64,000 bases of DNA from Camellia lanceoleosa (GCA_025200525.1 CM045762.1:75203217-75267216), one strand, 5' to 3'. Positions 24,013 to 36,360 are shown, counted from the stretch's first letter. Program-made: numbers and translations. Notes: generated by a model not told the origin, from the letters alone.

Positions 24013-25335
24013 GAAGAGTGGCCAAAGCTTCTCTTGGAAGCTTCAAATATCCTCTATACACGTATATGGAGGATGGTCCAAATGCCCCTCAGCTGGCACA
24101 GTTGTGATGCATTCAGAGAGAGCAAAAAGCAGATGACTGGCTGACCAGTTAAGGTGGTCGGCCGGCCAATCCCCCTAGTTGGCCTACCAGGGGTCAAAAG
24201 GGTCAAGGTGAAATGCTGGTCGGCCACCCCAGATTGGTGGCCTCCCAGATGAGTGCAACACAGCTGTATGGTGGAAAACCAGAAAAAGTGACCCAGGAGA
24301 GAGGAAAATCAGCTTTTTAGCAAGGTTCAAAAGGGTCAAGAAGAAATACTGGTCGGCCTACCCATATTGGTGGCCTCCCAAGTGTGCACAACACAATGGT
24401 GGTATGAAAAACCAGAAATTATGGCCCAAAAGTGAGAAAAACCAGCTTTTTGTCAGAAAAATCGGCTGGAGGAGAGAGAAAATGGTTTTCAAAAGAACTA
24501 CTGGTCTCCAACCATCCTACCACCTTCCTAGCAATGAAACAAAGGTCTATACCAAAAATGAACCCAAACTGATGCAAAACGAGGGTTCGGGGGCCAAAAC
24601 GCGCGGCCTAAGGCCTCCAAAACAGGCTGTTAAGCACCGGAGGTGGCATACGACCACGAAGGTGGTCTCCTGCGCCACCGTGTCCTCTAAGGAAAGGAAA
24701 CAAGGTGTGTGCCAAAAACTGGAGCAAACGGAGATAGCTAAGCTGTCCCGAACCGAGGTACACGGCCGACGGTTCCGAAAATCGGAAACTGGCCTCCAAA
24801 CGGGAAAAATGGCCTACGACCACGAAACGTAGCCTACGGCCACTAAGAGATAGTCTACGAGACCTCTCCCTCCCTTCAGGAAGAGAAAACAGAGAAAACA
24901 TGACCTGGTTCGCAAACCAAGGCGAAGCACAAAAGAGCCCAGAAGTCCGAAGGCAAGGCTCGCAGCTGAGACTCTGAAATTCCAGAACGGGCACAATATG
25001 CACTATCATCGAGCGCTCAATCGGTGACGTCTGAGTCTTAAGGTCGGTCAAAAATGGGGTGTCTACACATGTGTAAAATTTTGACAAATTTCTCCTTTAA
25101 CGGCTATACACAGTGTATTAGTGAAAGGAGCAACATGTTCTCACTTTGATGAATTATTTGCTGAATTCTCATTTTGATACTTGTTTGCTGAAACCATTGG
25201 AGCACAAAAAAGTGATTTTTTCACCAAAATTTAAATCTGATGCCAAGTTTGATGAAGCGTTGGAGATGGTCTTAGAATTTAGTGAGACCTTTTTATAAAC
25301 TAGGAAATCCTACAAAACATTTCTCAACCTAATAA

Positions 25336-26089
25336 CAGGGTCGACTTTAACTTTTTGGAGGTTTAAGGTGAATTCCTAAAATAAGTTCTCAACTCTCATA
25401 CATATTTTAATTATATATATATACTGATAAAATGGCAATAATTTTTAATTTATATATATTTTTTGCTTGTACCTTCTATAAATTTGTTGCATATGCAACA
25501 CATAATTACTAACGTAAATTATAATTATTGAGATAAATTTTGAACATTTTCGATTGTTAACACTACTAATTTATTCACATTTTTTCTTGACGTTGTAAAT
25601 TAAATTGTAAAACTTGATTAACTTCAACTTAAAAATAATAATTTTTGAGAAGCAATTGTAAAATGATTTATACATTTGGCAAGCAAGAATTCATTATTTT
25701 TAAATAATTGACCAATTTAATTGTTTGTTTAAACTTTCATTTTTGAACTAATAATACTATAATACAGTGTTTGGTTCACTGAAATGAAATTAAATTGAAT
25801 AAAATGGTCATTCTTTAGTCATAAAATTACTATTCTCTCATAATGGTGAATGATAATTTTATTTGTAACCTTTTTTAGTAAATCAAATGTGAAAATGAAC
25901 ATTACGAATGACTGATTACTCTATTCAATTTTATTTTAATAAACCAAACATAATTTAAGACTAAAATAATTAACTAAACATAACTTAAGATTAACTTACG
26001 ATTGAAATTATTTTGTGGCCCTATTTTTTAGATAAAATTTGAGGACCCGAGGTAGCAGCCTTACTCGCATTACCTTAGGGCCAACCCTG
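25336..26089. mobile_element. hAT-like element with CAGGG ends
   Basis: The ends are CAGGGTCGAC (left) and, reverse-complemented, CAGGGTTGGCCC (right), resembling plant hAT termini. The exact 8-bp TSD CCTAATAA flanks it (25328-25335 and 26090-26097). The 754 bp are AT-rich and non-coding, and a smaller MITE (25768-25950) lies inside. The copia LTR begins only two bases after the right TSD. Confidence 0.85.
25768..25950. mobile_element. Small MITE nested in hAT element
   Basis: TGTTTGGTTCACTGAAATG at the left pairs with TGTTTGGTTTATTAAAAT from the right end. The inner parts also pair (ATTGAAT, CATTC). It is about 183 bp with no coding. The TSD was not resolved. Confidence 0.65.
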
Positions 26090-26098
26090 CCTAATAAA

Positions 26099-27355
26099 TG
26101 TTGGACAATCTTTACTGTATTTAAATAGATTAAATTCTGTTGTGTACTAAACAACAACAAGAATATAAAGAAATAAAGGAAAGAAGAGAATTTGTTTGAT
26201 TACAAAAATCAAATTAGAAATAAATAAATAAATAAATAACAGATTTTATTTTATTACAAAAACAAAATTAAAATCTGATTTAAATAAACAAATAGAATAG
26301 AAAATTAATTAAACAACTTACTTGATTAATTTCTTCGAATAATAATCTGATCAAGTCCAGTGTTTGACATTATATCCTTAAGACAGATTCGTCCTCTCTA
26401 CGGTACTTTCAAAATGGGGACGTCTATCTCCCATGATGAAATGATTAATTACAAACAATAGCAGCACTACAAATTGTTTGCCTTACAAACACACTAAGTG
26501 TTTACACTCTTTCTTACAAGAAAATAACACCACAAAATAAAGAATAAATTTGCAGAGCTCTTAAGGACAAAAATTATGAATTTAAAAATCAAATGAGGGC
26601 TGTCCTATTTATAGATAGATTGGTGGCTACAGGTTTTGAATTAAATAGGTGCAAACCTGTTTGAACAGGTATTAAACTTGTTGGTTTTGAATTAAACAGA
26701 TTTAAATCTGTTGGGTTCAAAATTCAAACAGATAAAAACGGGAAGGACCCTGTTTGGGTGTACAGAAAAACCGGACCAGTTTATTTCCGGTATTAATTTG
26801 AATTCTGGATTTTATTTTTCAAAAAATAAAATTTAATTTAAATGTTTTTGGCCTAAAAAGATTAGTATTGGGCCGAACAAGCCCAACCCAACCACACACC
26901 ACGTACCCGCGCCCAAGCCTAGCCCAGCCCGACCGGACGGACAGCAGCGCGCACGCGTGTTTGGTGATTTTTGGGTCCAATGGGTCTAGCCCATTTTGCC
27001 CATAACCTTCCTCTCTAAAACACTTGGGTACCCCTTGGGGCATACCCCAAGTTCGAATCACATGTCTTATAAACCCACTCAAAACTTCCCACCAAATCAA
27101 TGTGGGACAAGCCTTATTCAAACCTTTAAGGATTTTCCACCAAAACACTATTTCCATGGAGCATACTTTGGCTTCAATTTTCCATTCACTCGGTAATGGT
27201 TTTGAGCAACCAAATATACCACGTGAATCACAACGCGGCATAGAACACGTTACCAGTTTGACCTGCCAAATTTGACGCTTGGGTCCCACCTAAATAATAG
27301 ACCAAAGTTAGGAAAAAATTCTGGTTTTACCTAGAATTTTCCAACCATTTCTAAT
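26099..27355 (-). repeat. Copia 3' LTR (about 1.26 kb)
   Basis: The + strand view begins TGTTGGACAATC (26099), giving a CA end on the element strand. The other end lies next to the polypurine tract TGTGGGGGAT (about 27355-27364), starting TATTAGAAATGG (probably TG changed to TA). It is homologous to 63106-64000 throughout, apart from about 120-130 bp near 26795-26910 that is missing in the right copy. Confidence 0.85.
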
Positions 27356-27982
27356 AATCCCCCACATGAATCAAATTTGATGACAACGGAAATGCAACAA
27401 CATGCAAACTTTATCGAAAGAGTATAAGTCGAAAAAATCTTGCATCAGGATAGGTAGCTTTCGGCCTTGAACCTTCCCTAGTGATAACCTATCGGACTAA
27501 CTAGCTAACCAATGGATGCGATGCCTTGAATTGTTCAGCTGTTTATGTAAGCCAAGACAATAGATTTCACACAAAATATCTTCTAACACATCGTGGTTCT
27601 CACTGTTGTGTTCATTTTGGCCTTGAACGCTCCTGGTTTTCATGAGTGTTTCTAGAGAATTTAGCCTTTTTCATTCTCATAGAACCGGCCCCAAATCGAC
27701 ACTCATATAGGTGATTCTTATTGTGAGTATCTCCTTATACTCGTCTTGATTTTATGCCTCAATCAAGATTTAAGTAATTATTAAAAGCAAAGCTTATCCT
27801 TATACCCCTGCAGACAACATATGTTGCAGATATCACTCTCACCATAGGAATGGGTAGGGAATTTTAATCCCTTGGTGATTTCTGGTGAGCCACACATAAC
27901 TTAGTTGTCCCTTTGAACTTAGTTCTTGGGATCTCCAGTCATATAAGTAGGGTTACCATTATGACGACTCTTATGTAATAGA
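27356..27982 (-). other. Copia untranslated tail between RNase H and 3' LTR
   Basis: About 630 bp without open frames. It begins after the RNase H stop and ends in the polypurine tract. It includes GACTGGAGATCCCAAGA near 27935, shared with the other copia relic near 1374, so the segment is conserved between families though untranslated. Confidence 0.75.
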
Positions 27983-29842
27983 CTTTAATCCCATCCCCTT
28001 CGATGAATTATAAACTAGCTCTTTTGTCAAACCTTTTGTTAATGGATCCGCAATATTCTCTTTAGATTTTATATAATCTATTGAGATTATTCCATTTGAC
28101 AACAATTGCCTTACGGTATTATGTCAACAACGAATATGTCGTGACTTACCGTTATACATATGATGTTGTGCCCTGCCTATTGCAAATTGACTATCACAAT
28201 GAATGCAAATAGATGGCACAAGTTTTGGCCATATTGGAATGTCTTCTAAGAAGTGACGAAGCCATACTGCTTCTTCTCCTACTTTATCTAAAGCAATGAA
28301 CTCAGATTCCGTTGTGGATCGCGCAATGCATGTTTTTTTCGTGGATTTCCAAGAAAGAGCAGCGCCTCCCAAAGTAAAGACATATCCACTTGTGGATTTT
28401 GAATCTTTAGTATCCGATATCCAATTTGCATCACAATAACCTTCAAGTACTACTGGATATCGAGTAAAGTTCAAGCCATGATCACGGGTGAATCTTAGAT
28501 ATCTAAGAACCCGAATGATTGCCTTCCAATGGTCTTCTCCGGGGTTACTAGTGTACCTACTCAATTTACTGATAGCATAAGCTATATCAGAATGAGTACA
28601 ATTCATTAAGTACATTAGGCTTCTAATGATTTGGGAGTATTTTAACTGAGACACCGCATCACCTTTATTTTTCAATAAATAAAGACTAATGTCTACAGGC
28701 GTTCTTGCTACATTCATATCATCTTTGATAAATTTACCAAGAATTTTCTCAATATAATGTGATTGAGATAACGCATATCCGTCAGATGTTTTGGTAATTT
28801 TCATTCCTAATATAACATCTGCGACCCTCATATCTTTCATATCAAATCTTTTGTTAAGCATTTGCTTAGTTGATTTGATCATGTTTTGACTGCTTTCAAT
28901 GTTAATCATGTCATCTACATAAAGACAAAATATAACATATCCTAGGTCAGTGTTTTTAATATAGACGCATTTGTCACATTCGTTTATCTTAAACCCATTA
29001 GTAAGCATTGCATGATCAAATTTTTCATGCCATTGTTTAGGTGCTTGTTTTAATCCATAAAGAGACTTTACAAGCCGACAGACTTTCTTTTCTTGCCCTG
29101 GCATTACAAACCCTTCGGGTTGCTCCATATAGATCTCTTCATTTAGATCACCGTTTAAGAAAGCTGTCTTAACATCCATTTGATGTATTTCTAAATTAAA
29201 CAACGCTGCAATAGAAATAAGCATGCGAATGGATGTTATTCTTGTCACAGGGGAATATGTGTCAAAATAGTCCAGACCTTCCTTTTGTCTGTAACCTTTT
29301 ACTACAAGTCATGCTTTATACTTGTTTATTGAACTATCTGCCTTCATTTTTCTCTTGAATATCCATTTATATCCAAGATGTTTAGAACCTGGTGGAAGAT
29401 CCATCAATTCCCAAGTATGATTTTGCATAATGGATTCAATTTCATTATTAACAGCCTCTTTCCACAAAGGTACTTCAGGACCTATCATTGCTGCCTTAAA
29501 GCTTTGAGGTTCATTTTCTAATAGGTATGTTAGGAAATCTGGACCAAAGGATTTTGATGTTCTCGCTCTCTTACTTCTTCTTGGTTCATCATCAGTTAAA
29601 TCATGTTGGTCGAGACCATTATTAGTCTTTTGTGTTTGATTGTCATTAGTCTCTTGACTTTGTGTACAATCATAAGTTCTTTTCTGTGAACTGAATTCCT
29701 GTCCTTTCTTGTAAGGAAAGACATGTTCAAAAAACATAGCATTCATTGACTCTATAATAGTGTTCACATTTATATCAGGTATTTCTGATTTATAAGTCAG
29801 AAACCAATATGCACTACTATTCTGAGCATAACCAATAAACAC
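27983..29842 (-). pseudogene. Copia reverse transcriptase-RNase H (near-complete, stops)
   Basis: This encodes the polymerase that copies element RNA into DNA, and RNase H, which removes the RNA strand. The linker ahead of RT includes basic RRSKRART (about 29570). RT begins around WKEAVNNEI and WELMDLPPG (about 29395-29475) and proceeds through [35 protein letters not shown] and catalytic YVDDM (about 28905-28920). RNase H shows [25 protein letters not shown] and [11 protein letters not shown], so its acidic residues are kept. The longest open frame covers 28124-29248. Stops at about 29310 (KA-stop-LVV) and at 28124 (RC-stop-HN) sit where Arg is expected. The frame then continues through IADPLTKGL to a natural stop near 27983. 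Confidence 0.9.
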
Positions 29843-30735
29843 ACAATCTACTGTTTTTGGTCAAATCTTAGTCTTTTTAGGAACAGGAACTTCAACTTTT
29901 GCCAAACACCCCCACACTTTTAAGTGTTTATAGGAAGGTGGTCAACCTTTCCACAATTCATAAGGAGTGTTGTTGGTTTTCTTGTGGGGTATTTTGTTAA
30001 GAACATAATTAGCAGACAATATTGCTTCCCCCCACAAGTTCTATGGTAAGCCTGAACTTAGTAACATGGCATTCATCATTTCTTTTAGGGTTCTATTCTT
30101 TCTTTTAGCAATTCCATTTTGCTGAGGAGAATAGGGTGCCGTAGTTTGGTGAAAAATACTATGTTGTGCACAAAATTCATTTAATGGTGTATCATATTCA
30201 CCACCCCTATTACTTTTAACCATTTTAATGGTTTTACCAAGTTGATTTTCAACTTCTGTTTTGTAGAGTTTAAACATTTCTAAAGCTTCATCTTTACTTC
30301 TAAGTAAATAAACATAACAATATCTTGTGCAATCATCGATGAATGTTATGAAATACTTTTTGCCTCCTCTAGTTTGAACAAATTTTAGATCACATACATT
30401 AGTATGAATTAATTCTAGAGGTTCGATTTTCCTTTCAACCGATTTAAATGGAGCCTTAGTTAGTTTCGCTTCTACACAAACTTCACATTTATGATTATGA
30501 CTAATTTCAAACTTTGGTACATAATTCAAACCAATTAATTTACGCAAAGCATCATAATTTACATATCCTAATCTACCATGTCATAAATTCGACTCAAGAA
30601 TATAAGCAAAAGATGTGTTATTCTTATTCATAGCATCTTTCGGTACAACTGTCATTACATTCAACTTAAAGAAACCATCACTCCTGTATCCCTTACCAAC
30701 ATACATACCACTCTTTGTTAATACAAATTTATCAG
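29843..30735 (-). pseudogene. Copia integrase with catalytic triad lost
   Basis: Integrase inserts the DNA copy into the genome. The pre-integrase HGRLGY (about 30590) and a zinc-binding H-C-C remnant (SHNHKCEVC, about 30480-30505) precede the rve core at 30041-30475. In the core the usual catalytic Asp, Asp and Glu positions read HTNVCDL (Asn), KSNRGGEY (Asn) and [11 protein letters not shown] (Lys). All three are single G-to-A changes on the sense strand. Further stops occur after GLP (about 30041), after ELWKG and after KKTKI (29865-29945). The protein could not be catalytically active. Confidence 0.88.
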
Positions 30736-31060
30736 ACTAAAAAACAAGCCTAAAACCATTTTTATTTAACAAAGAACCAGAAACTAAATTCTTCCGGATG
30801 TCAGGTACATGTAGTACGTTGTTGAGGGTTAGTTCTTTCCCTAATGTCATTTTCAAGATCACTTTTCCTTGTCCAACCACAGTAGAAGTAGAAGAATTTC
30901 CCATGAAAAGTTGTTCACCATTTGCAGCCTCATTGTAGGTAGTGAACATCTTCTTGCTCGCATATATGTGACAAGTTGCTCCAGTGTCAACCCATCATTC
31001 TTTAGGATTTCCAACCAAGTTAGCCTCAGACACCACAGCAGAGAGGTTAATGTCATTCAC
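30736..31060 (-). pseudogene. Copia aspartic protease region
   Basis: The active-site motif [10 protein letters not shown] is present (about 30970-31000), with a stop immediately before it (KE-stop-WVD). The 70-codon open piece 30737-30949 continues with [17 protein letters not shown], typical of the copia protease/pre-integrase segment. The piece ends at a stop (RLVF-stop). Confidence 0.85.
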
Positions 31061-31874
31061 TCCGTCAGAGATGTAATCTAGTTCAGTTACATTGGCCTGA
31101 TTGATAGTCTTCTTACTTGTACTTCCATAATCCTTTTTAGGGCAGCGACAGTCAGAAGCTCGATGTCCAGTCTTGCCACAGTTATAGCATTTTCCTTTGA
31201 ACTTCTTGTTGCTATCGCCTTGTTTAGGACCATCTCCAGTAAACTTCCTCTTTTTGTTATGTGGTTTATAACTTGTTCAACCACATTAGCCTTGGACTCA
31301 ACGGGATTTTCCCCATTCCTCTTTTCAGCCTTTCGATTATCTTCCTCAATTCTCAGTCTTACAATAAGTTCATCCATGGTCATCTCTTTGTGTTTATGTT
31401 TTAAATAATTTTTGAAATTTTTCCAAGTCGGTGGTAACTTTTCCACTAAAGCAGTGACTTGGAAAGACTCGCTCAGAGACATACTTTTAGAATGAATATC
31501 ATGTAAAATTAATTGAAAACTTTGAACTTGAGAAATTACCGTTTGGGAGTCTACCATAACAAAGTCTAGAAATTTACCGACAAAAAATTTCTTCGTGCTG
31601 GCATCTTCTGTCTTGTATTTCTTTTCCAAAGAATCCCATAATTCTTTTGTTGACTTCAGAGGACTGTAAACATTATACAACATGTTGTCAAGGCCATTGA
31701 GGATGTAGTTTCTGCATAGAAAATCTGAATGTTTCCAAGCATCTACAGCGGCAACAATTTGCCGATCACTTTCACCCTCTTTAAGTGCTGGAGCCTCTTC
31801 ATGGAGAAACCGGGCCAAATTTAGAGTTGTAAGATAGAACAGTATTTTCTGCTGCCATCTCTTAAACTCAGTAC
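31061..31874 (-). pseudogene. Copia gag, main part (5' end cut by gypsy insertion)
   Basis: Gag forms the virus-like particle. The fragment starts at the insertion junction with EFKRWQQKILFYLTTLNLA, runs through the UBN2/gag_pre domain (LCRNYILNGL, LWDSLEKKYKTED) and ends with a CCHC zinc knuckle CYNCGKTGHRASDC (about 31148-31190). The knuckle is in a different frame from the upstream part, so a one-base shift lies near 31260-31275. The open frame that continues to 31923 takes its first codons from the gypsy LTR, so its apparent start is false. The true N-terminus is at 63047-63118. Confidence 0.92.
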
Positions 31875-34800
31875 TATAGACGTCCCCCGAACGCCCTGGG
31901 AGGGTGAGTCCCGTTCTGTTCATTTTGGGGTTTACTACAGATCGGAATCAAATTGTCACGGTTCTAAATCTTGAACCAAAGAGTCCAAATCCGACAAATC
32001 GTTTTGAGAAAAACAGATTTTTAGAAAAGAAGTGCCAAACATGGACTGCTTTGCCAGATACAGAGTCGCCACCTAAATATTTTTTAATGGGGAAATTTAG
32101 GAAACCCTGACTCGGTGCCAAAGGCCACGTGTCCGTCATCACCAAAGTTGCCTCGGCTCGGGAACTTGGGTACGATTGGGGAAGGTCACTTCATGAGCAC
32201 CCCCGCTCGCCCGATTCGAAGATCGGCCTCTACTAACCATGATATCTCATTTTTGAAAACACATGCGTTCTTATTCCGGTTAATTAGCTAGAATTACTAT
32301 GTGATGCGCACAGCACAACAAGTATAGACTAGATCGCCTAATTTGGAACAAAGCATTGCATATCCGTTTGTTTGAAAAATGTTTGAAATTTGCTACTCGC
32401 AAGTAGGCTAAAAATGCGGATTTCAATGAATTATCCCAATTCAAGTAATCCAACCTTCACCCACAAGCACTCAGGCAGTTATATCAACTAAGCATTTAAC
32501 CACATGGTAAGCATGCTGTCATGTTAACATTCACACTCATGCGAGATGCTAAAGCATAAATACTTACATCGTACTCCGTGCCAAAACAATGAAATCAGTT
32601 AGAAATCAATGCATGATGCTAACTATACAGAAATGCCTAATGCAACACATACAAAATGCAACTATAGTAGGCTCAGCTATTCTAGACATGGCATGTGAAA
32701 TGCTACAGCTAACACATATTCAATTTGAAATTGAAATTCAAATGCAGTTAGTATGATGCGCCAAGCCCGGTGCATGCAAAACAGATGAATGAATGCAAAC
32801 ATGCGATCATACTGTATGCTATTTTAAACATGCCCTAATCTAACCATCATAAGCGGTTAAATAAAAGGGAGAAAGAAAGGGGATTGGAAGACATGCACAT
32901 ACGCACGCACCCTTATTACAACAATTGGCCCTCACTCGGAGGGTCCGAAAGAATAATATATTCCCAAATAAATACAGTCCGAATAAATAATACAAAATCC
33001 TAATTAATTAACAAATTAATCTAGGAAAGCAATAAATTGGCATGCAAGCCAGGGACCGCCTCAGCTCTAATCCAGATGATGAATGATGCATATTCAGGTT
33101 GCCTTGCGTGAAAATCCACTGCGATGCCCCAATTAGCCTCTGTTTGCAATTGTTCCTGGAATGCGTGCTAAGCTCCAGAAGGCTGCTGATTCTTGATTTG
33201 CTGCAACAGAGAGCAACAAAGGGGCATGGCAAAGTATTTTCACACATGTATGCATGACTACTCTTCAGGGAGTGTAGTCCTCGATCTTCATGCCACCAAT
33301 CACGCATATCGATACATGATGGCCGAGGAGTCAAATTGCATGACTCGATATGAAATGAATGCACATGTAAAGCAAGTAAAGCCTAGAACTGTATCATGAA
33401 GCATCAAGAGCTTCGGCGACCGAGAATTGAGACGCATCCCATCACTTGAAGTATGAAATACCCCTAGTTTCTCGTGCTCGGATTAACGTTTAACCCGAAC
33501 AATGCAACACATAAGCATGGCAAACATGCAATATGGACTAAGTATGCAAACATGCAAATTTCAGCACTCAAACATGATGCTAAACAGCCCCGAAACATGG
33601 CAACATGGCACCCGATACATGAGATGAACCCCGAAATGCAAAACTAGGCACATAGAATGACTTACAGCTATACAAAGCATGCATTATTGGACTATGAAGT
33701 CTGAAGAAGGAACCAAGACAGTCCCAAAAACATGGACTTTTCCAGTTTAAAGCAAGGCCAAAAAGTGCTAACAAGATGGACTAAATTAGCATGCGAATTT
33801 GACTAGCAAACATGGTTTACATGGCAAATATATGATGCAAGTGAGAACTCATCAAACCAGCAAAAATTAGTGAATAAACCATGTGAAAATAGGCCCAAAT
33901 AACCATGGAAATGCAGCCAATGCATACCAAAATGAGGGGCTCCTTTAGAGGGCCATGCAAGGAGTTATTAGGCACATACAAGATAGACAAGTGGCATGAC
34001 ATATACAACTCTGAAAATCAAGTATGGTAGTCCTAAAACTCACAAAATTGGCTCCAAAATCAGTCAACAAAGCATGCAAGATGGGGGCCCTTTAGAAGAC
34101 CAAAATGGCCATCAAGCAAGTCAAGGTGAGAGGGGGTCACCCCCTTCTGATTTGGAGGCTCAAAACAGGGTCCAAGCCACTGAAAATCCACTGGATTTCA
34201 GTGGTTAGAAAGCCAACCAAGGCATGCAACAAGAGCTTAGGCATAAGGCTCAAAACAAGAGGCAACTAAGCATACAAGCCATCATATGACCTCAAATAAG
34301 AAAAGACCCTTAATCAAACATGGAGAGGGCCTCAAAACAAAACTATTTTTAGCTTACAACATGCTTAAAAAATGAATACAAATAGGGCTAACCTAACATG
34401 CAAAAATAGCCCTAAAAGTGAGTCAAAGAGACAAGGGGCAGCAGCCGACCCCAAATGGAAAAGAGCCCTTCAACAAAGTTGAAGAGGGGATCAAAATAAG
34501 GCACTTCACAGTTTACCTCAAACCACGAAAACAAACACAAGTAGGCCTAAACTAGCATGCAAGAAAAGGGCCTAAAAGAGGGGTAAAGAGGCAAGTGGTA
34601 GTAAATGACCTCAAACAGAGGAGAGCCTTTCAACAAAGTTGAATAAGGGCTTAAAAAAATCCACTTTACAATTTACATCAAAGCTCAAAACAGTTCAAAA
34701 ATAAGCCTAAAATACTATGCAAAAATAGGCCTAAAAGAAAGTTAAAGAGGCAAGTGATGGAAGGAGGCCTCAAAGAAAGAAAGACCCTTAATCAAACATG

Positions 34801-35149
34801 AAAATGGACTCAAAATATGATTATTTTCAGTTAGGGTCGGAGCCCAAAAATGCTTGCAAGAAAGGCTTATAAATGGAACAAAAAAAAGGCTAGTTTAGGG
34901 GAAAAGTGTACTTACCCTTGAAGAACAAGTCTTTAGCAGCCTTTTGGTCCAAAAATCTGAGCTTCTAGCCTCTGAAGATCAGCCTCAAGGTGTTTGAATG
35001 GAGGATGGAGGTCTTGTGATATAAGGTGTAGTGCAAAAATGCAAAGAAATCCAACTTTCAAGCTCTAACCACAAGCAATATAGAGAGAGAGAGATAGATT
35101 TTTGCCCTCCAAAATCTCAGAACCTGGTGTAAGGAAGAAGCCCCTTGCT

Positions 35150-35157
35150 TATATAGA
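35150..35157 (-). promoter_or_regulatory. TATA box in outer 3' LTR
   Basis: CTATATAA on the - strand within TTGCTCTATATAAGCAAGG; the same word is at 62600-62607 in the 5' LTR. Confidence 0.6.
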
Positions 35158-35289
35158 GCAATGCAAGGCTAAAGCTTCTTGAACAAGCTTCCAAAGGCTT
35201 TGATCCCTCCATACACGTGTATGGAGAGCAGATATGAGGAATCCAGCTGGTACAAAATATTTGCCCGGAAACTAGCTGAGAAATGAGTG

Positions 35290-35412
35290 GTGCCGGCCAT
35301 CAACAATGGCCGGCAGTGCCACACTGATGGCCAGCAGGTGCTCACCAGTGGCCGGCAGGGGCAAATCCATGGCCGGTAGTGCCATGCCTATGGCCGGCAG
35401 TGCACTAGGAGG
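35290..35412. repeat. ATGGCCGGCAG minisatellite in outer 3' LTR
   Basis: Six or so units of about 18-22 bp with the core TGGCCGGCAGTGC. The matching array in the other LTR is at 62740-62862. Confidence 0.85.
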
Positions 35413-35594
35413 GCCACTCTGACAGGAACTAGTCAGGGTCCAAAAATGAGGCAGAAAGGATACAGGGTCCGGAAACTCGAACCGATGACGTTCTGCCGCG
35501 ACAGTCGAATGTTGGGCGAGAAATCGAACTAGTTGTTGGGTGTTCCTACAAGCACAACCAAGTCTTGAGGACAGTCAAAAATGGGGTGTCTACA

Positions 35595-35607
35595 GTTGCC
35601 CCTCTTT
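35595..35607 (-). other. Polypurine tract of outer element
   Basis: The - strand reads AAAGAGGGGCAAC directly before the 3' LTR start TGTAGACACCCC. This is the plus-strand primer site in gypsy elements, and it is identical in wording to the inner element's tract. Confidence 0.85.
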
Positions 35608-36360
35608 GACAGAACTCAGAAGTCATAACAATGACGAGAGTGATTGTCAAAGCCCAGAGACGACCCATTTTTGACAAGGCCGAAAACTCAAACAAACAAT
35701 TAGCATAAGCATGCAGCGATGTGCCCGAAGGCCAGGGCAAAATGCAAATGATATGCACAAAGCCGAGCATAACTTATGATCATGCAAAGAAAACTGTAAC
35801 GAAGCATAACAATGCAATAGTTTTAAGCTAGCATACACCAAACTACACTGCAATGCAGAAAGGGTGTAAGAGAATTATGCAATTCTCGATACGTCTCACG
35901 CGGAGGATACAATACCTGTCCGGTTCGTCTGGTTCCACCAGCCACAAATGAACCGTACATATAATATCGTGCCTGAAAAAAGAAGCCAACTTAACAGGTA
36001 CGATGTTATTAGCAACATGCATGACAATGCAAAAATGAATGCAAAATAATATGCAATATATACAAAACAATGTATAAACAATGCAAACTAAAATGCAATG
36101 CAATTGAAACAATGCAAACTATATGCAAAGCAATTGAATCATGATCCAATCATGAGCAGTTCGGAACCACACATATGTCAAATAGATTGATGGAGGTAAC
36201 AAATCCGTTTACCATAGAATGGTCTACTGATCTATGAGTAATGTAGACGGACACAAGGACGAGCATTGGGGGGATGACATAAGTGGGGAAGAGACCCGCT
36301 GGAGAAAGGACAATGACCCTAATGCCGGATGCAAAATTACACTACAATGTAACATATACA
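35608..36360 (-). other. Outer element internal DNA, non-coding
   Basis: The sequence is rich in AATGCAA words. Frames up to 89 codons have no recognised motif. Its start parallels 41668-41730 of the inner element (GAGACGACCCATTTTTGACAA in both). Confidence 0.7.

Larger units (their letters stand above)
16203..25067 (-). mobile_element. Solo gypsy LTR A (about 4.8 kb), split by LTR B
   Basis: It starts TGTAGACGTCCCCGAACG and ends GGGGTGTCTACA, the terminal words shared by all gypsy-type LTRs in the window. No internal region, primer site or second LTR adjoins it, and the flanks TATGT (16198-16202) and CATGT (25068-25072) form a near-perfect 5-bp TSD, so it is a solo LTR. Removing LTR B gives about 4.8 kb, close to the inner element's LTRs. 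The strand is assigned by analogy with the two complete elements. Confidence 0.88.
15898..25271. mobile_element. PIF/Harbinger-like MITE split by LTR A
   Basis: The outer ends are GAGCATCTCCAACGGTTCA (left) and, reverse-complemented, GACCATCTCCAACGCTTCA (right). Both are flanked by TTA (15895-15897 and 25272-25274), the usual PIF/Harbinger TSD. Removing LTR A leaves about 510 bp (15898-16202 plus 25068-25271) with no transposase. Both halves share CACCAAA and ATCTGAT words near their ends. The insert is flanked by TATGT/CATGT. Confidence 0.82.
31875..35594 (-). repeat. Outer element 3' LTR (3720 bp)
   Basis: It starts TATAGACGTCCCCC (first G changed to A) and ends GGGGTGTCTACA. It is collinear with 59331-63046. 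The interior has degenerate repeats of about 155 bp (about 34290-34860), each with an AGAGCCCTTCAACAAAGTTGA-like inverted pair, and a GGCCGGCAG array near 35290-35412. Confidence 0.93.

Noticed and set aside
22573..25087. Several 90-170-codon - strand frames in LTRs A and B
   Set aside because: They lie in LTR U3 regions, differ in phase between copies and have no domain.
26819..27289. 156-codon - strand frame in the copia 3' LTR
   Set aside because: The equivalent part of the 5' LTR carries a deletion and its frame differs; no domain was recognised.
31875..31923. Apparent gag start MNRTGLTLPGRSGDV
   Set aside because: These codons are read from the gypsy LTR end; the real copia gag N-terminus is across the insertion at 63047-63118.
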